Origin: CALNBC01 sp040768925
Lineage (GTDB): Bacteria > Bacillota > Clostridia > Christensenellales > CALWSW01
Direction: 5' to 3'
Assembly: GCA_040768925.1 (NCBI GenBank)
Contig: JAXGLZ010000002.1
Coordinates: 248,001-312,000 of the forward strand
DNA: 64,000 bases
Under the pieces are notes generated by a model that made no database searches, had not been told where the DNA came from, and saw only the letters and a program-made list of their open reading frames with translations. Made by a program: the position numbers and the translations under genes. Numbering within the stretch: the stretch's first letter is position 1; each line of letters begins with the position of its first letter. Positions 46,043 to 55,298 of this stretch are shown piece by piece.

Positions 46043-48346
46043 TCAGCCGCATTTACTGTACCCGCAATTCCTGCAAACGACGCAGCCGCCCTCGTGCTCC
46101 ATGCGCTCGCCGCATTCCGGGCATTCGCCGTTTTTCTTCGCTTCTTCGTTCAATGCCTCAAAGGGGCAGCAGCCCTCGCCATCCTCCGGAAGGTCGATGG
46201 CGGCCGTTTCCGGCGCGTTTTGCTCCGCCTTGGGGTCCTTTTCAGTAAAGGGGCCGAAATGCTGTTCCTTTGCGACCTTTTCGATCACCTTGCCGATGGC
46301 GTCCGGGCAGGAAAGCACGGTCAGGCCTTTTTCGCGCATCTGGCGCAGGGTCGAATGGCAGCGGATGCCCTTCAGCTGGCCCACGATCTCGTCCACCTCC
46401 ACCCCGGAGCGCAGCGCGATGGAAATCAGCCTGCTCGCCGCTTCGGACTGGGAGGGGCAGCCGCCGGCGCGGCCGAGGTTGGCAAAGACCTCGCAGATCC
46501 CCTGATCGTCGTAATTGACGGTGACATACAGGTTCCCGCAGCCGATGCGGATCTTTTCGGTGATCCCCCGGGTGACGCCCGGCCGGGGGCGGGGCGTGAT
46601 CCTTTGCTCAACTTTGGGTTCTTCCTTGCGGTTGACGGCCCCGATGTTCAGCACCTGGGAATCCCGGCTGCCGTCCCGGTAAATCGTAACGCCCTTGCAG
46701 CCCGATTCATAGGCCAGCATGAAGGCCTCGCGCACGTCTTCCAGGGTGGCGCTGTTCACAAAGTTGACGGTTTTGGAAACCGCGTTGTCCGTATGCCGCT
46801 GGAATGCCGATTGCATGTCGATATGGGCGGCGGGGCTTATGTCGTGGGCGGTGACGAAAACCCGGCGAACGCCGCGGGGGATCTCGGCGATGTGGGCAAG
46901 GGTGCCTTCCCGGGCGATTTTTCTCATCAGGTCCGCGGAATAAAAGCCCCCTTCCCTGGCCGCCCGCTCGAACACGGGGTTGACTTCTGGCAGTTCGTCG
47001 TCGTCCATCACATTCCGGACAAAGCTGATGGCGAACAAGGGCTCGATGCCGCTGGACGCGCCGCAGAGAATGGAGATCGTGCCCGTCGGGGCGATGGTGG
47101 TGGTGGTGGCGTTCCGCATGGGTTCGCCCCGCTCTTGCCAGAGGCTGCCTTCCCAGGCGGGGAAAACGCCCCGTTCCGCTGCGAGCTGCCTGGACATCCT
47201 GCGGGAGCGCGCCTTGATAAAGCTCATGACCCCTTCCGCCAGCGCCACGGCTTCCGGCGAATCGTAGGGGATGCCGAGCTGGAACAGCATGTCCGCAAAG
47301 CCCATCACGCCCAGGCCGATCTTCCTCGTCAGCAGGGTTTTTTCCTCGATTTCCGGCAGGGGGTATTTGTTGATCTCGATCACGTCGTCCAAAAACCGGA
47401 CGGCCAGGTCGGTGATCCTGCCCAGTTCGCCGTAGTCCACCTCTGCCCGGCCGTCTTTTGAAACCACCACGGCGTTCAGGTTGATGGAGCCCAGGTTGCA
47501 CGATTCATAGGGCAGAAGGGGCTGCTCGCCGCAGGGGTTTGTGGATTCGATCTCGCCGAGATGGGGAACGGGATTATCCCGGTTGATCCGGTCCAGGAAA
47601 ATGATGCCCGGCTCGCCGTTTTGCCACGCGGAATCCACCAGCTTTGCAAAAACTTCGGCCGCGTTCAGCTTTTTAACAGGCTCCTTTGTGCGGGGGTCGA
47701 TCAGATCGTATTCCCCGCCCGCTTTCACGGCGGACATGAAGGATTCCGTCAGCCCGACGCTGATGTTGAAATTTGTGATGTCCGAATTGTCTCTCTTGCA
47801 GTCGATAAAGCGCAGCACGTCCGGGTGGTCCACCCGCAGGATGCCCATGTTTGCGCCCCGGCGGGTTCCGCCCTGCTTGACGGCCTCCGTCGCGGCGTTG
47901 AATACGCGCATAAAGCTGACGGGGCCGGAAGCCACGCCGCCGGTTGAGCGGACCGCCGAACCCTCGGACCGCAGCCTGGAAAAGGAAAAACCCGTTCCGC
48001 CGCCGGATTTGTGGATCAGCGCCGCGTTCTTGACGGAATCGAAGATCTCTTCCATCGAATCGCCCACGGGCAGCACAAAGCAGGCGGAAAGCTGGCCAAG
48101 CGGCTTGCCCGCGTTCATCAGGGTCGGGGAATTCGGCATGAATTTGAGCCCGTCCATCAGGGAAAAGAACGCCTCTTCCCACTTTGCGCAGTCCGCAGCG
48201 GGATCGAACTTCGCTTCCGCTGCGGCGACGCTTTTTGCCACGCGGCGAAACATCATTTCCGCGTCTTCGGTCAGGTTGCCCTGCTCGTCCCTGGAAAAAT
48301 ACCGGCGCTCCAGCACCTTGATTGCGTTTGGCGACAGATTTGACAT
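46043..48346 (-). CDS. nrdJ: Adenosylcobalamin-dependent (class II) ribonucleotide reductase
   Basis: 767 residues from ATG 48346 (AGAGGAAAG upstream). Class II RNR features: LSACFVLPVGDSMEEIFDS, NPCGEQPLLPYESCNLGSIN, and a C-terminal zinc finger (CPECGERMEHEGGCVVCRNC). It reduces ribonucleotides without oxygen and needs vitamin B12. An inverted repeat 40 bases upstream may control it. Confidence 0.93.
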   Translation of the reverse strand: MSNLSPNAIKVLERRYFSRDEQGNLTEDAEMMFRRVAKSVAAAEAKFDPAADCAKWEEAFFSLMDGLKFMPNSPTLMNAGKPLGQLSACFVLPVGDSMEEIFDSVKNAALIHKSGGGTGFSFSRLRSEGSAVRSTGGVASGPVSFMRVFNAATEAVKQGGTRRGANMGILRVDHPDVLRFIDCKRDNSDITNFNISVGLTESFMSAVKAGGEYDLIDPRTKEPVKKLNAAEVFAKLVDSAWQNGEPGIIFLDRINRDNPVPHLGEIESTNPCGEQPLLPYESCNLGSINLNAVVVSKDGRAEVDYGELGRITDLAVRFLDDVIEINKYPLPEIEEKTLLTRKIGLGVMGFADMLFQLGIPYDSPEAVALAEGVMSFIKARSRRMSRQLAAERGVFPAWEGSLWQERGEPMRNATTTTIAPTGTISILCGASSGIEPLFAISFVRNVMDDDELPEVNPVFERAAREGGFYSADLMRKIAREGTLAHIAEIPRGVRRVFVTAHDISPAAHIDMQSAFQRHTDNAVSKTVNFVNSATLEDVREAFMLAYESGCKGVTIYRDGSRDSQVLNIGAVNRKEEPKVEQRITPRPRPGVTRGITEKIRIGCGNLYVTVNYDDQGICEVFANLGRAGGCPSQSEAASRLISIALRSGVEVDEIVGQLKGIRCHSTLRQMREKGLTVLSCPDAIGKVIEKVAKEQHFGPFTEKDPKAEQNAPETAAIDLPEDGEGCCPFEALNEEAKKNGECPECGERMEHEGGCVVCRNCGYSKCG

Positions 48347-48386
48347 ATTGAAAGCTTTCCTCTCAAAATGGAATGTAGTGAAAAAA

Positions 48387-48436
48387 CAGAACATCTAGTA
48401 TAGGGGTTCACAAACGACCCCATATCTAGTGTTCTG
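48387..48436 (-). promoter_or_regulatory. Inverted repeat upstream of nrdJ: NrdR-box pair or attenuator
   Basis: Minus strand: CAGAACACTAGATATGGGGT, nine bases, then ACCCCTATACTAGATGTTCT, then GTTTTTTC. The halves ACACTAGATATGGGGT and ACCCCTATACTAGATGT resemble NrdR boxes (ACAxTATATxTxGTGT-type), and the whole is also a 20-bp stem followed by six Ts. Confidence 0.5.
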
Positions 48437-48553
48437 TTTATTCTATCATCTAATCCCGCGCCCATCAAGCGAACATCTAAAATTATCCTTGGCGGCAAAC
48501 CGGCGCGCCAAAAACCCGGGCCCCGTCCACCCAAAAACCGCCGGTCCGCCGGC

Positions 48554-48578
48554 AAAAAAAAAGCGCCCCAGGGGCGCG
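48554..48578 (-). terminator. Terminator after the diguanylate cyclase gene
   Basis: Minus strand: GCGCCCC, T, GGGGCGC, then nine Ts. Confidence 0.85.
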
Positions 48579-48650
48579 GCTTCAAAGACCGGGTGGTTTT
48601 CGGCGGAGTTGGCGGCTCTAAGCCCGATCAACGTTTGGCGAAGGCCGGGC

Positions 48651-50153
48651 TCAATACTCGTTTGACGCCATGGGATTGTCTATGGCCGGGTCGTAGAAGG
48701 CATAGCCGTTTTTTCTGGCTTTTTTGACCCGGTAAAGCGCGGCGTCCGCCATTCGGTACAGCCTTTGAAACCCCTTGCAGGTTTCCGAGCACGGAGCGAC
48801 GCCCACGCTGACGCTCAGTTTACACCCGGCGCCGCCGCCCACGCGGATGGAGTTCAATTCGAAAAAGAACCTGCTCAGAATATCGGCCAGGTTGTCGCTC
48901 CCCGCGGAGCGGCTGAAAAACACCATGAATTCGTCGCCCCCGGTGCGGCCGATGACATCCCCGCACGAGCCGAAATGCTTTTTGAGCACCTCCGCGAAGC
49001 GCCTGATCGCCTCGTCGCCCTCGGCGTGGCCCAGGCTGTCGTTGATCTCCTTGAGATTGTCCATATCCGCGAGAAGCAGCGCGCAGCCGCTTCCGCACAT
49101 CTCAAGGGAACGGGTGATGTTCACCTCCGTGGCCGCCCTGTTGTAAAGCCCGGTCATCACGTCGATCTGGGATTTGAACTTTAGGATTTCCTCCTTGCGC
49201 TTTTGGGCGTCGATATTGGTCAGCCTGCCGACGACCCGTTTCTTCCTTCCGTCGGAATCCATGAGGCTGATGATGAGCATCGCGAACCAGACCGCCTCGC
49301 CGTCCCTGTTGATCAGCCGGATCTCGCCCCCCGCGTTTTCGCCGCGTTCAAGAAGCCTTCTCAACATCTTGAAATAGCGCTCCCGGTCTTCGGGATGGAC
49401 CATCTCGGCGTTGATAAACTTGTCGAAGGTCATGCAATCGCCAAAATACCCGCCGCCCCGTTCCCCGAAATAGCAGGATCTGGTGACAGGGTCCAGCTCG
49501 AACACGATGTCCTCGGAATCCTTGAGGATGGCGTTGAATCTCGATTCGTTCCATTCGAGCTGCGCCTTGCTCAGGATGCTGGTCATCCTCGTATTGATAT
49601 TGTAATAGGCGAGGCCGATCCCGATGGACATGAGCGCGGCCGCATTGATGCAGTCCATCAGCGCGACGCCGCTTTCCTTCAGCAAACAGGAACTCAGGCA
49701 GAACAAAAAAGTCAGGGAAACGCAAAGCGCGGCGACACGGCCGGGTTTGTCCAAAATCTGGGAAGGCAGGGCGGCGATGATGCCGATGAAAGCCACGGCG
49801 TAGCCGTCCGTATTAAAAAAGGTTCCCACAATGATCGCCGGCGCCGCGACCGCGACCATGCCGATATACAGGAAAAGCAGCGAGCAGTTTGTGTGGCGCG
49901 GGGCGTAAAGCACGATGAAAGCAAAAAGCGCGAGCGCAAAAACCGCGGACGGAAAGTAAACCCAGAAAAGGCCGCTGATTTCCTGAAACGCCGGCGAGAC
50001 GGCAGCCAAGACAAAGAACAGGCCGGATGCGTGCGCCGCCAGGATTTTCGCGGACTTGAGATTGGACTGGGCTATCGCGGATCGGTTATCGGCAAAAGCC
50101 CTGTTCGAAAACCCGCCGTTATACAGCTTTTCGATTTTTTCAGAAAAACGCAT
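48651..50153 (-). CDS. Membrane diguanylate cyclase (PAS-GGDEF)
   Basis: 500 residues. Five to six hydrophobic helices (about 35-195), a PAS domain (about 205-320, FNAILKDSEDIVFELDP) and a GGDEF domain (about 330-490) with the intact TGGDEF active site. The inhibitory I-site RxxD is not seen at its usual place (SCGD instead). It makes c-di-GMP in response to an unknown membrane or PAS signal. Single gene. Confidence 0.9.
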   Translation of the reverse strand: MRFSEKIEKLYNGGFSNRAFADNRSAIAQSNLKSAKILAAHASGLFFVLAAVSPAFQEISGLFWVYFPSAVFALALFAFIVLYAPRHTNCSLLFLYIGMVAVAAPAIIVGTFFNTDGYAVAFIGIIAALPSQILDKPGRVAALCVSLTFLFCLSSCLLKESGVALMDCINAAALMSIGIGLAYYNINTRMTSILSKAQLEWNESRFNAILKDSEDIVFELDPVTRSCYFGERGGGYFGDCMTFDKFINAEMVHPEDRERYFKMLRRLLERGENAGGEIRLINRDGEAVWFAMLIISLMDSDGRKKRVVGRLTNIDAQKRKEEILKFKSQIDVMTGLYNRAATEVNITRSLEMCGSGCALLLADMDNLKEINDSLGHAEGDEAIRRFAEVLKKHFGSCGDVIGRTGGDEFMVFFSRSAGSDNLADILSRFFFELNSIRVGGGAGCKLSVSVGVAPCSETCKGFQRLYRMADAALYRVKKARKNGYAFYDPAIDNPMASNEY

Positions 50154-50545
50154 AAATGCTGCCTTTCGATAAGATCGTGGAATCCATTTTTCACTTGTGG
50201 CCGGGAAAGCTGGTTTGGAAACGGATGCTTTAAAAATTGAATGACCGGACCTGTTTATAGTACTAAAAAAACAGTCTCTATGAATTATCTTATATCACAA
50301 CATCCTAAATCTGTCTACAAATAAACAGACACGTTGCGGCATATGACCCAAAAAATGACCCAAAAAGTACTTTATACCGGTGATTGCACAGGTTATGGTG
50401 GATTGCCAGCTTTTTGGGGATGAAACCGGTTTTGCCCGTCGGCGGGTGTTACCGGATTTCTCTTCTTTTTGCGTTGTTTCGGTTCGAAGCGCCCGCCCGG
50501 GAAACCGCGCTCCCATGATCGGAACAGCGCACCCCGATGCGCATG
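50154..50545. other. Intergenic region without a gene
   Basis: About 390 bases upstream of the diguanylate cyclase. It holds an AT-rich stretch (50,240-50,400) likely to contain the promoter, and a small hairpin GTCTAC...GTAGAC-like near 50,320. No open frame looks coding. Confidence 0.5.
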
Positions 50546-50592
50546 AAAAAAAGCGCCCTAAAAGCACGCGGAACCGATCCGCGGCGCTTTCT
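50546..50592 (-). terminator. Terminator after the hydrogenase-like gene
   Basis: AAAGCGCC (50,550) pairs with GGCGCTTT (50,583) with an inner CGGA/TCCG hairpin; on the minus strand it is followed by TTTTTTT. Confidence 0.75.
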
Positions 50593-50630
50593 TGGGCTTT
50601 TGGGCTTTTAGAGGATTTTGGCCTTTCGAA

Positions 50631-51881
50631 TCAGAGGATTCTGGTGAAATTGCTGTCCCTGTCCAGCAGGGCTTCGGCGGTTTCATAGCCCAGCCGACGC
50701 AACAGCTCCAGCACATACGGATTGTCCGCCGGGGTTTTGATCCTTGCCCCGCCGCCGTATTCATTCACGGCAATGCGGGCCCGCTCCTTGTCGATCAGGG
50801 ATTTCGGCCCCCCCACGCAGCCTCCGATGCACCCCATTCCCTCGATGAAGTTTGCGTCCACCCGGCCTTCTGAAATCTCTTTCAGCAGCGCTTTGCAGTT
50901 GGCGACGCCGTCGACATGCCTGGACCTTAAGGTGATCTTCCTTCCCGGGCGCAGGCGGTCCAGGGTCGCCTGCACCGCTTCGCTCACTCCGGCTGTCCGG
51001 GCGTAAATCCTTCCGGCCCGGGAAGAATGATCACTCTGGTCTTCTTCGCAATCCGCCGGGTTAATGCCCATCAGCTCAAAAAGCTCGGCGATTTCCTCAA
51101 AAGTCAGGACGATGTCCACGGCGTCCGCGATATCCGGTTCCCGGGCTTCCGCTTTCTTGGCAAGGCAGGGCCCGATGAACACGGTTTTCGCCTCCGGATG
51201 CATCCGCTTGATCGACCGGCCGCAGGCCACCATGGGCGAAACGGAAGGCGGAACATGGGGGATCATGGACTTGTACGACTTTTTGATCAGCGCCACCCAA
51301 AGGGGGCAGCAGCAGCTTGTCAGCAGGAAATCGTCGTCGTTCTTGATCTCGCGGTCGAACTCCAGCGCTTCCTTCAGCGTCAGGATGTCCGCAAAAAGGG
51401 CGACCTCGATCATGCCGTAAAAGCCCATGCATTTGAACGCGCTCCTGAGCCTGCCGGAGGAGACCCTGGGGCTGAACTGGCCGGAAAAAGCGGGCGCGAT
51501 CATGGCGTAGACGGGGGCCGTTCTGTTCTTCAGCAGCTTGAGCGCGGCAAGGGAATCCTTTCGCCCGGCAAGGCGCTCTTCCGGGCATGCCTTGAGGCAT
51601 TCGCCGCAGCCCGTGCAGTTGCCGGTTATGATGATGTTGTTGTTTTCATCCCGCTTGATGGCTTCAAAAAGGCAGGCGGCCTCGCACGCGCCCGAACCGG
51701 AGGGACAGCCGCAATCGCTCACCCGAAGGACAGCGGATTCCCCTTGCGGGTTCAAAAGCGCCTCCACCAGACTCGAATCGCCGGGAACGGCCGCTTCTTC
51801 CAGGGCTCTGCGCCGCGCCTCCCATTCGCCGTCGATCGCCGCCTTGGCCAGTTCGCGGTTCAGTTCATCGTATCTGCTCAA
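50631..51881 (-). CDS. [FeFe]-hydrogenase-like iron-sulfur protein (monomeric, sensory-type)
   Basis: 416 residues if started at TTG 51881, where GGAGG lies at the right spacing and homologues begin (MSRYDELNRELAKAAI); an upstream frame to 51,974 is also open. Two [4Fe-4S] sites (CTGCGECLKACPEERLAG and a C-rich stretch before it) precede the H-cluster motifs TSCCCPLWV, IGPCLAKKAEA and MGCIGGCVGGPKSL. The L1 motif has an extra Cys, and no NuoG/PAS domain is attached. This resembles group C/D [FeFe]-hydrogenases of unclear function, possibly H2 sensing. No HydE/F/G genes are in the window. Confidence 0.78.
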   Translation of the reverse strand: MSRYDELNRELAKAAIDGEWEARRRALEEAAVPGDSSLVEALLNPQGESAVLRVSDCGCPSGSGACEAACLFEAIKRDENNNIIITGNCTGCGECLKACPEERLAGRKDSLAALKLLKNRTAPVYAMIAPAFSGQFSPRVSSGRLRSAFKCMGFYGMIEVALFADILTLKEALEFDREIKNDDDFLLTSCCCPLWVALIKKSYKSMIPHVPPSVSPMVACGRSIKRMHPEAKTVFIGPCLAKKAEAREPDIADAVDIVLTFEEIAELFELMGINPADCEEDQSDHSSRAGRIYARTAGVSEAVQATLDRLRPGRKITLRSRHVDGVANCKALLKEISEGRVDANFIEGMGCIGGCVGGPKSLIDKERARIAVNEYGGGARIKTPADNPYVLELLRRLGYETAEALLDRDSNFTRIL

Positions 51882-52252
51882 CCAATCATCCTCCGGATCC
51901 GTTCTTTTGCCGGGAAGCGCAATCCGAAGCGGTTCGCCGCCGGCGCTTCCTTTGCGGCGCTCCGGAGCAGCCAAAAATGTTTGCCCGGCTTTTCGGCCCT
52001 GCGCCGTTATTCGTCACTAGTATTGCCCGAAAGGCAAAGCCGATGATTCCAGGGAATCCGTTTTTGATGGTTCATTGCGAAAACTTCCGACATTCCCGGC
52101 TTTTTTGTTCTTTATCAAGATAATGCGCCGGGGCTCCTCCGGCCAGCAGCCGCAGGAAAGAGGGCCCAAACAATCGGCCGATTTGCCGGCGGCCGTTTTT
52201 TGCTGCAAACCGCCCGGTCAAATCGCTCATCCGTCGCTTTTCAGCTTTAAGG

Positions 52253-52564
52253 TTAATAATTGCCGTCCTCGGCAAAAAATTTCGGCGATTGGTTCCCCGC
52301 CACCGAACTCTCCCCCGCCGCCCCGAGGGATATCAGCAGCGCCATGGTTTCGATGAACTCTTCCACTGTGGGCTTGCCGTTTGGAAAGAGGCTCCTTTGG
52401 GTCTTCGTGATCTGCTCGTCGTCGTTGTTCCAGGATGCGTCTATGGTTTCCTGCATTCTGTTCCTGAGCTCATCCGGCAAAACCCCGTACTCCCTCGCCA
52501 CACCATTGTATAATTCGTCATAAACGTTGTTTTTGACCGATTCCTTCCCCTTGTGTCTGCTCAT
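52253..52564 (-). CDS. Stand-alone Spo0A C-terminal-like small protein (copy 3, chromosomal)
   Basis: 103 residues after AGGGGGCGCTT. VYDELYNGVAREYGVLPDEL, then ETIDASWNND and FPNGKPTVEEFIETMALLIS has the same order as the element copies at 875 and 11,967 but is diverged. Small proteins of this kind are annotated as Spo0A-like in Clostridia. The C-terminal 18 residues are extra and polar. Confidence 0.6.
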   Translation of the reverse strand: MSRHKGKESVKNNVYDELYNGVAREYGVLPDELRNRMQETIDASWNNDDEQITKTQRSLFPNGKPTVEEFIETMALLISLGAAGESSVAGNQSPKFFAEDGNY

Positions 52565-52776
52565 AAGCGCCCCCTGTTAGAATAGTTATGTTTTTAGTTC
52601 ATACCGCTATCCATGTTGTTCATTGTATCTGCTTATACTGCATACGTCCAGACAAAAAATGGAATTAATCGGTCACATTTACCCATAATATGTGATAAAA
52701 TCAGTCATTGACGGTGATTAGGCATGAATGATGACCGCTTTTTACACGTTTTGCGCGGGTACGGATCGCAAGGGGC

Positions 52777-52962
52777 GTGTCCGCAAGGGGCATGGATTTA
52801 TCCCCTGACCAGGGGGCCTGGCAGATCAATCCGGGCGTTTCCCCCAAAGGCATTCTTCAGCGGTACAGATCCCACCCGGCGCAGGCGCGCGAACGGATCG
52901 GTGATTTATGGGGTCTTGATCCCGGGCAGTTCACCGGCGTTAACCCATCGTCCAGTGGCTGA
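52777..52962 (+). CDS. Possible short protein of a small transcript
   Basis: 61 codons from GTG 52777 or 56 from ATG 52792 (after AAGGGG), ending at TGA 52,960-52,962, 17 bases before a strong terminator. GVSPKGILQRYRSHPAQARE then RIGDLWGLDPGQFTGV is not low complexity and could be real, but no family is recognised. Alternatively the region encodes a small RNA. Confidence 0.25.
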   Translation: MSARGMDLSPDQGAWQINPGVSPKGILQRYRSHPAQARERIGDLWGLDPGQFTGVNPSSSG

Positions 52963-52978
52963 AATAGGGAAAGTAACC

Positions 52979-53008
52979 GCCGGACAGTCCGGCCGTCCGG
53001 CTTTTTTT
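52979..53008 (+). terminator. Plus-strand terminator of an unassigned transcript
   Basis: GCCGGAC, AGTCCGGCC, GTCCGGC, then seven Ts. Only the short frame at 52,777-52,962 precedes it, so it is the best evidence that this region is transcribed. Confidence 0.8.
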
Positions 53009-53198
53009 GGCGGATTTTGTTCGCAATAAAATGTATGATTTGGCACAGGGTATCGCGGTTGCCCTCGCAGCGGGGAAATTACGGCCCCCTTCCGCCCGGT
53101 TTCATCTGTTTAGCGGTGTGTTGAATCAAAGAATATTCCAAAACGCTATGGCAAAACCGCCCGGCGATTTTGCCGGGCGGTTTGCTTGGGCTGGGTTT

Positions 53199-53918
53199 TT
53201 AGCCCTTGTATTCGGGGACCATGCCGATCTTGCGCATGGTGTCCAAGGAATCGATGATGTCCGGGGCGTTCCTGCTGCCGATCAGCTCGGCGCCCGCCAG
53301 CAGGAACACATAGGCGTTCTGGGGCCGGGGGAATTTTACGCCGGAAACCTTGACGCGGCACTTGGTACCCTTCACGGAATCCACCATGATCAGCACCTGC
53401 TCCAAAGACGGGCCTTCATACTGGCCGGAGGCGGATTTCGCCCAGTCGATGCCCGCTTCTGCGATCAGCTTGCAGGAGGTGGCGATCTCCTCGTCGGTCA
53501 GAAACGCGGTGTCCAGGATCATCTTGGTTTCCACGCCCTGGGCGGCCTTTACATAATCCTTGAAATCCTGCAGCACTTTGTCGTACTTTTTATCCTTCAA
53601 ATCCCCGACGTTCATGCAGTTGTCCAGCACCGTGGCGCCCATGCGCACGGCTTCTTCCGTTTCGAAGCACTTGACCGCGTTGGACTGCTGGCCGAAGGGG
53701 AAGGCGATGGCCGCGCCGATCTGAAGGTCGGTGCCCGCCAGCTCTTCCTTGACCACAGGCGTCCAATAGGAGGACGAGAAGCAGAACGCCCTGCAGTTGT
53801 ACTTGATGGCGATCTTGCATTCTTTCCGGATCACGGCTTCGGTGGTGTCTTTTGGCAATATGGCGTAGTCAAAGCATTTGCCCGCATCCCATTTTGTCAG
53901 CTTTGTAAAATCAATCAT
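53199..53918 (-). CDS. Deoxyribose-phosphate aldolase-like protein (DeoC paralogue 2)
   Basis: 239 residues. WAKSASGQYEGPSLEQ holds the Schiff-base Lys, VKVSGVKFPRPQNAYVF the second one, and LDNCMNVGDLKD the DxxMN motif, closer to canonical DeoC (DMVINIG) than the copy at 35,834. Both share the FPRPQNAY ending. Not in an operon. It belongs to deoxynucleoside breakdown, or to a related aldol reaction. Confidence 0.78.
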   Translation of the reverse strand: MIDFTKLTKWDAGKCFDYAILPKDTTEAVIRKECKIAIKYNCRAFCFSSSYWTPVVKEELAGTDLQIGAAIAFPFGQQSNAVKCFETEEAVRMGATVLDNCMNVGDLKDKKYDKVLQDFKDYVKAAQGVETKMILDTAFLTDEEIATSCKLIAEAGIDWAKSASGQYEGPSLEQVLIMVDSVKGTKCRVKVSGVKFPRPQNAYVFLLAGAELIGSRNAPDIIDSLDTMRKIGMVPEYKG

Positions 53919-54171
53919 CTCTGCCTCCAGCTGTCAATATTTAAGAGATATCCCGGATCATTATATCCAATTGCCGGCTGCTTGTCCATCCTCAGGCGGG
54001 ATGATATGGCCGGCAACGGGCCGCGTTAACGCTTCAAAACGCGAATTCTCCCCCAGGCCGGCAAAAGCCCCTGGCCTCCAAAACCGGGGGTTTTTGCCTT
54101 GTTCCTCAACAGAAAACTGGCCTGGGGCAATTTTCTAAACGGCATGATCCCGCCGGCACATTCAAATCCCT

Positions 54172-54426
54172 TTACCTTATGATGGCCGCCGCCTTTTCAT
54201 AATCCGATTTGCGGACATAGATGATGTACTGGTATTCCAGCTGCAACTTCTCTCCGAAGGTTCCGGTCCTCGCCCTCGTGCCCGCGGCAAACGGCGACAA
54301 GCTTTTTCTGTTGATCACCCTGACAGTGTATTGAATGCCGTTTTGAACCAGCCGTTCCCGGACTTCGGCCTGCCGGGCCAAATCGTAAGTGATCGTGAGC
54401 TCCCTGCGATTGAATATGGTAAGCAT
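54172..54426 (-). CDS. Small protein of unknown function
   Basis: 84 residues. MLTIFNRRELTITYDLARQA then EVRERLVQNGIQYTVRVINR and EYQYIIYVRKSDYEKAAAII suggests a small ferredoxin-like alpha/beta fold of the DUF2007 kind, but the match is weak. The start follows CAGGGGGATGAAAAA. Single gene in a terminator-rich gap. Confidence 0.55.
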   Translation of the reverse strand: MLTIFNRRELTITYDLARQAEVRERLVQNGIQYTVRVINRKSLSPFAAGTRARTGTFGEKLQLEYQYIIYVRKSDYEKAAAIIR

Positions 54427-54682
54427 TTTTTCATCCCCCTGCGCGTTCCTGTTTGTCCGCGCGTTGCCGTTTATCCCATCCTGATCGATTTTCGAAGCGC
54501 AACGGATTTCTTGATCCCCGGCGGGAAGTCGGCTTTTCTGATGAAACGGCGGCGGACGCGGGCTTTCGCGTCAAACCGTTCCAGAATACCGCCGCCCGCC
54601 CGGCCCCCTTCACGGGGCATAATGTTCAGTCCGCGCAAATAAACTATACAACATAACTAACTATTCGTAAAGGAGACTGGGC

Positions 54683-55198
54683 ATGAATTCCAATTCAATC
54701 GACGCGTGCAATTACAAGATAGACGAGCCGTACCCGCCGGTGCGTGTTGACGGCCCGAATCCCGTTTATGCCTGCGAAATGCTCGGAAACATGGCGGATG
54801 TCGTTTCCGAGATGAGCGCCATCGCGCTCTATTTCTACGTTTCCGTTGTGGCCAAGCCGCAGTATGATTGGGTTTCAACCTGCTTCCACCATATCGGCAT
54901 CGTTGAAATGCATCACCTCGATACCTTTGCCGATCTGGCCCTGCTGCTTGGGGCGGACCCCAGGCTCTGGAGCGGCCAGCCAGGCAAGCGATGGTGGTCG
55001 CCCTCGTTCATCTGCTACCCCCGGGAGATCCGCGCGCTGATCGGCGAATCCATCAAGTCCGAGGAAGCGGCCATCCGCAAGTATTCCAGGCAGGCAAACA
55101 GCATTTGCGACCCAAACATCGTGGCGATCCTTCGGCGCATCATCCGCGACGAGGAACGGCATCTTGAGATTTTCAGTGAGATGTGCCGGCAGATATAA
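54683..55198 (+). CDS. Ferritin-like (CotJC/manganese-catalase-type) protein
   Basis: 171 residues after AAAGGAGACTGGGC. Diiron or dimanganese ligands are visible in two helices: SEMSAIALYFY ... IGIVEMHHLDTFADLALLLG and IKSEEAAIRKYSRQ ... IIRDEERHLEIFSEM. The YPPVRVDGPNPVYACEML start matches Clostridia ferritin-like proteins near spore-coat CotJC. Function (metal storage or peroxide removal) is inferred. Confidence 0.82.
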   Translation: MNSNSIDACNYKIDEPYPPVRVDGPNPVYACEMLGNMADVVSEMSAIALYFYVSVVAKPQYDWVSTCFHHIGIVEMHHLDTFADLALLLGADPRLWSGQPGKRWWSPSFICYPREIRALIGESIKSEEAAIRKYSRQANSICDPNIVAILRRIIRDEERHLEIFSEMCRQI

Positions 55199-55265
55199 GT
55201 TCTCTAGGCCGGCCGCCCACGGATCATGCGAACCGTCCTTTTGGCGGGCTTTGCTGCGGCAGGAA

Positions 55266-55290
55266 GGGGCCGTCTCGGCGAGGCGGCCCC
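55266..55290 (-). terminator. Hairpin after the ABC exporter operon
   Basis: GGGGCCG and CGGCCCC around TCTCGGCGAGG, 9 bases after the second exporter gene's stop; the T-run is weak. Confidence 0.4.
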
Positions 55291-55298
55291 AAAGACCG

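Noticed and set aside
48347..48650. Cobalamin riboswitch upstream of nrdJ
   Set aside because: No B12-box (GCCACTG) or long conserved leader is seen; only the inverted repeat is present.
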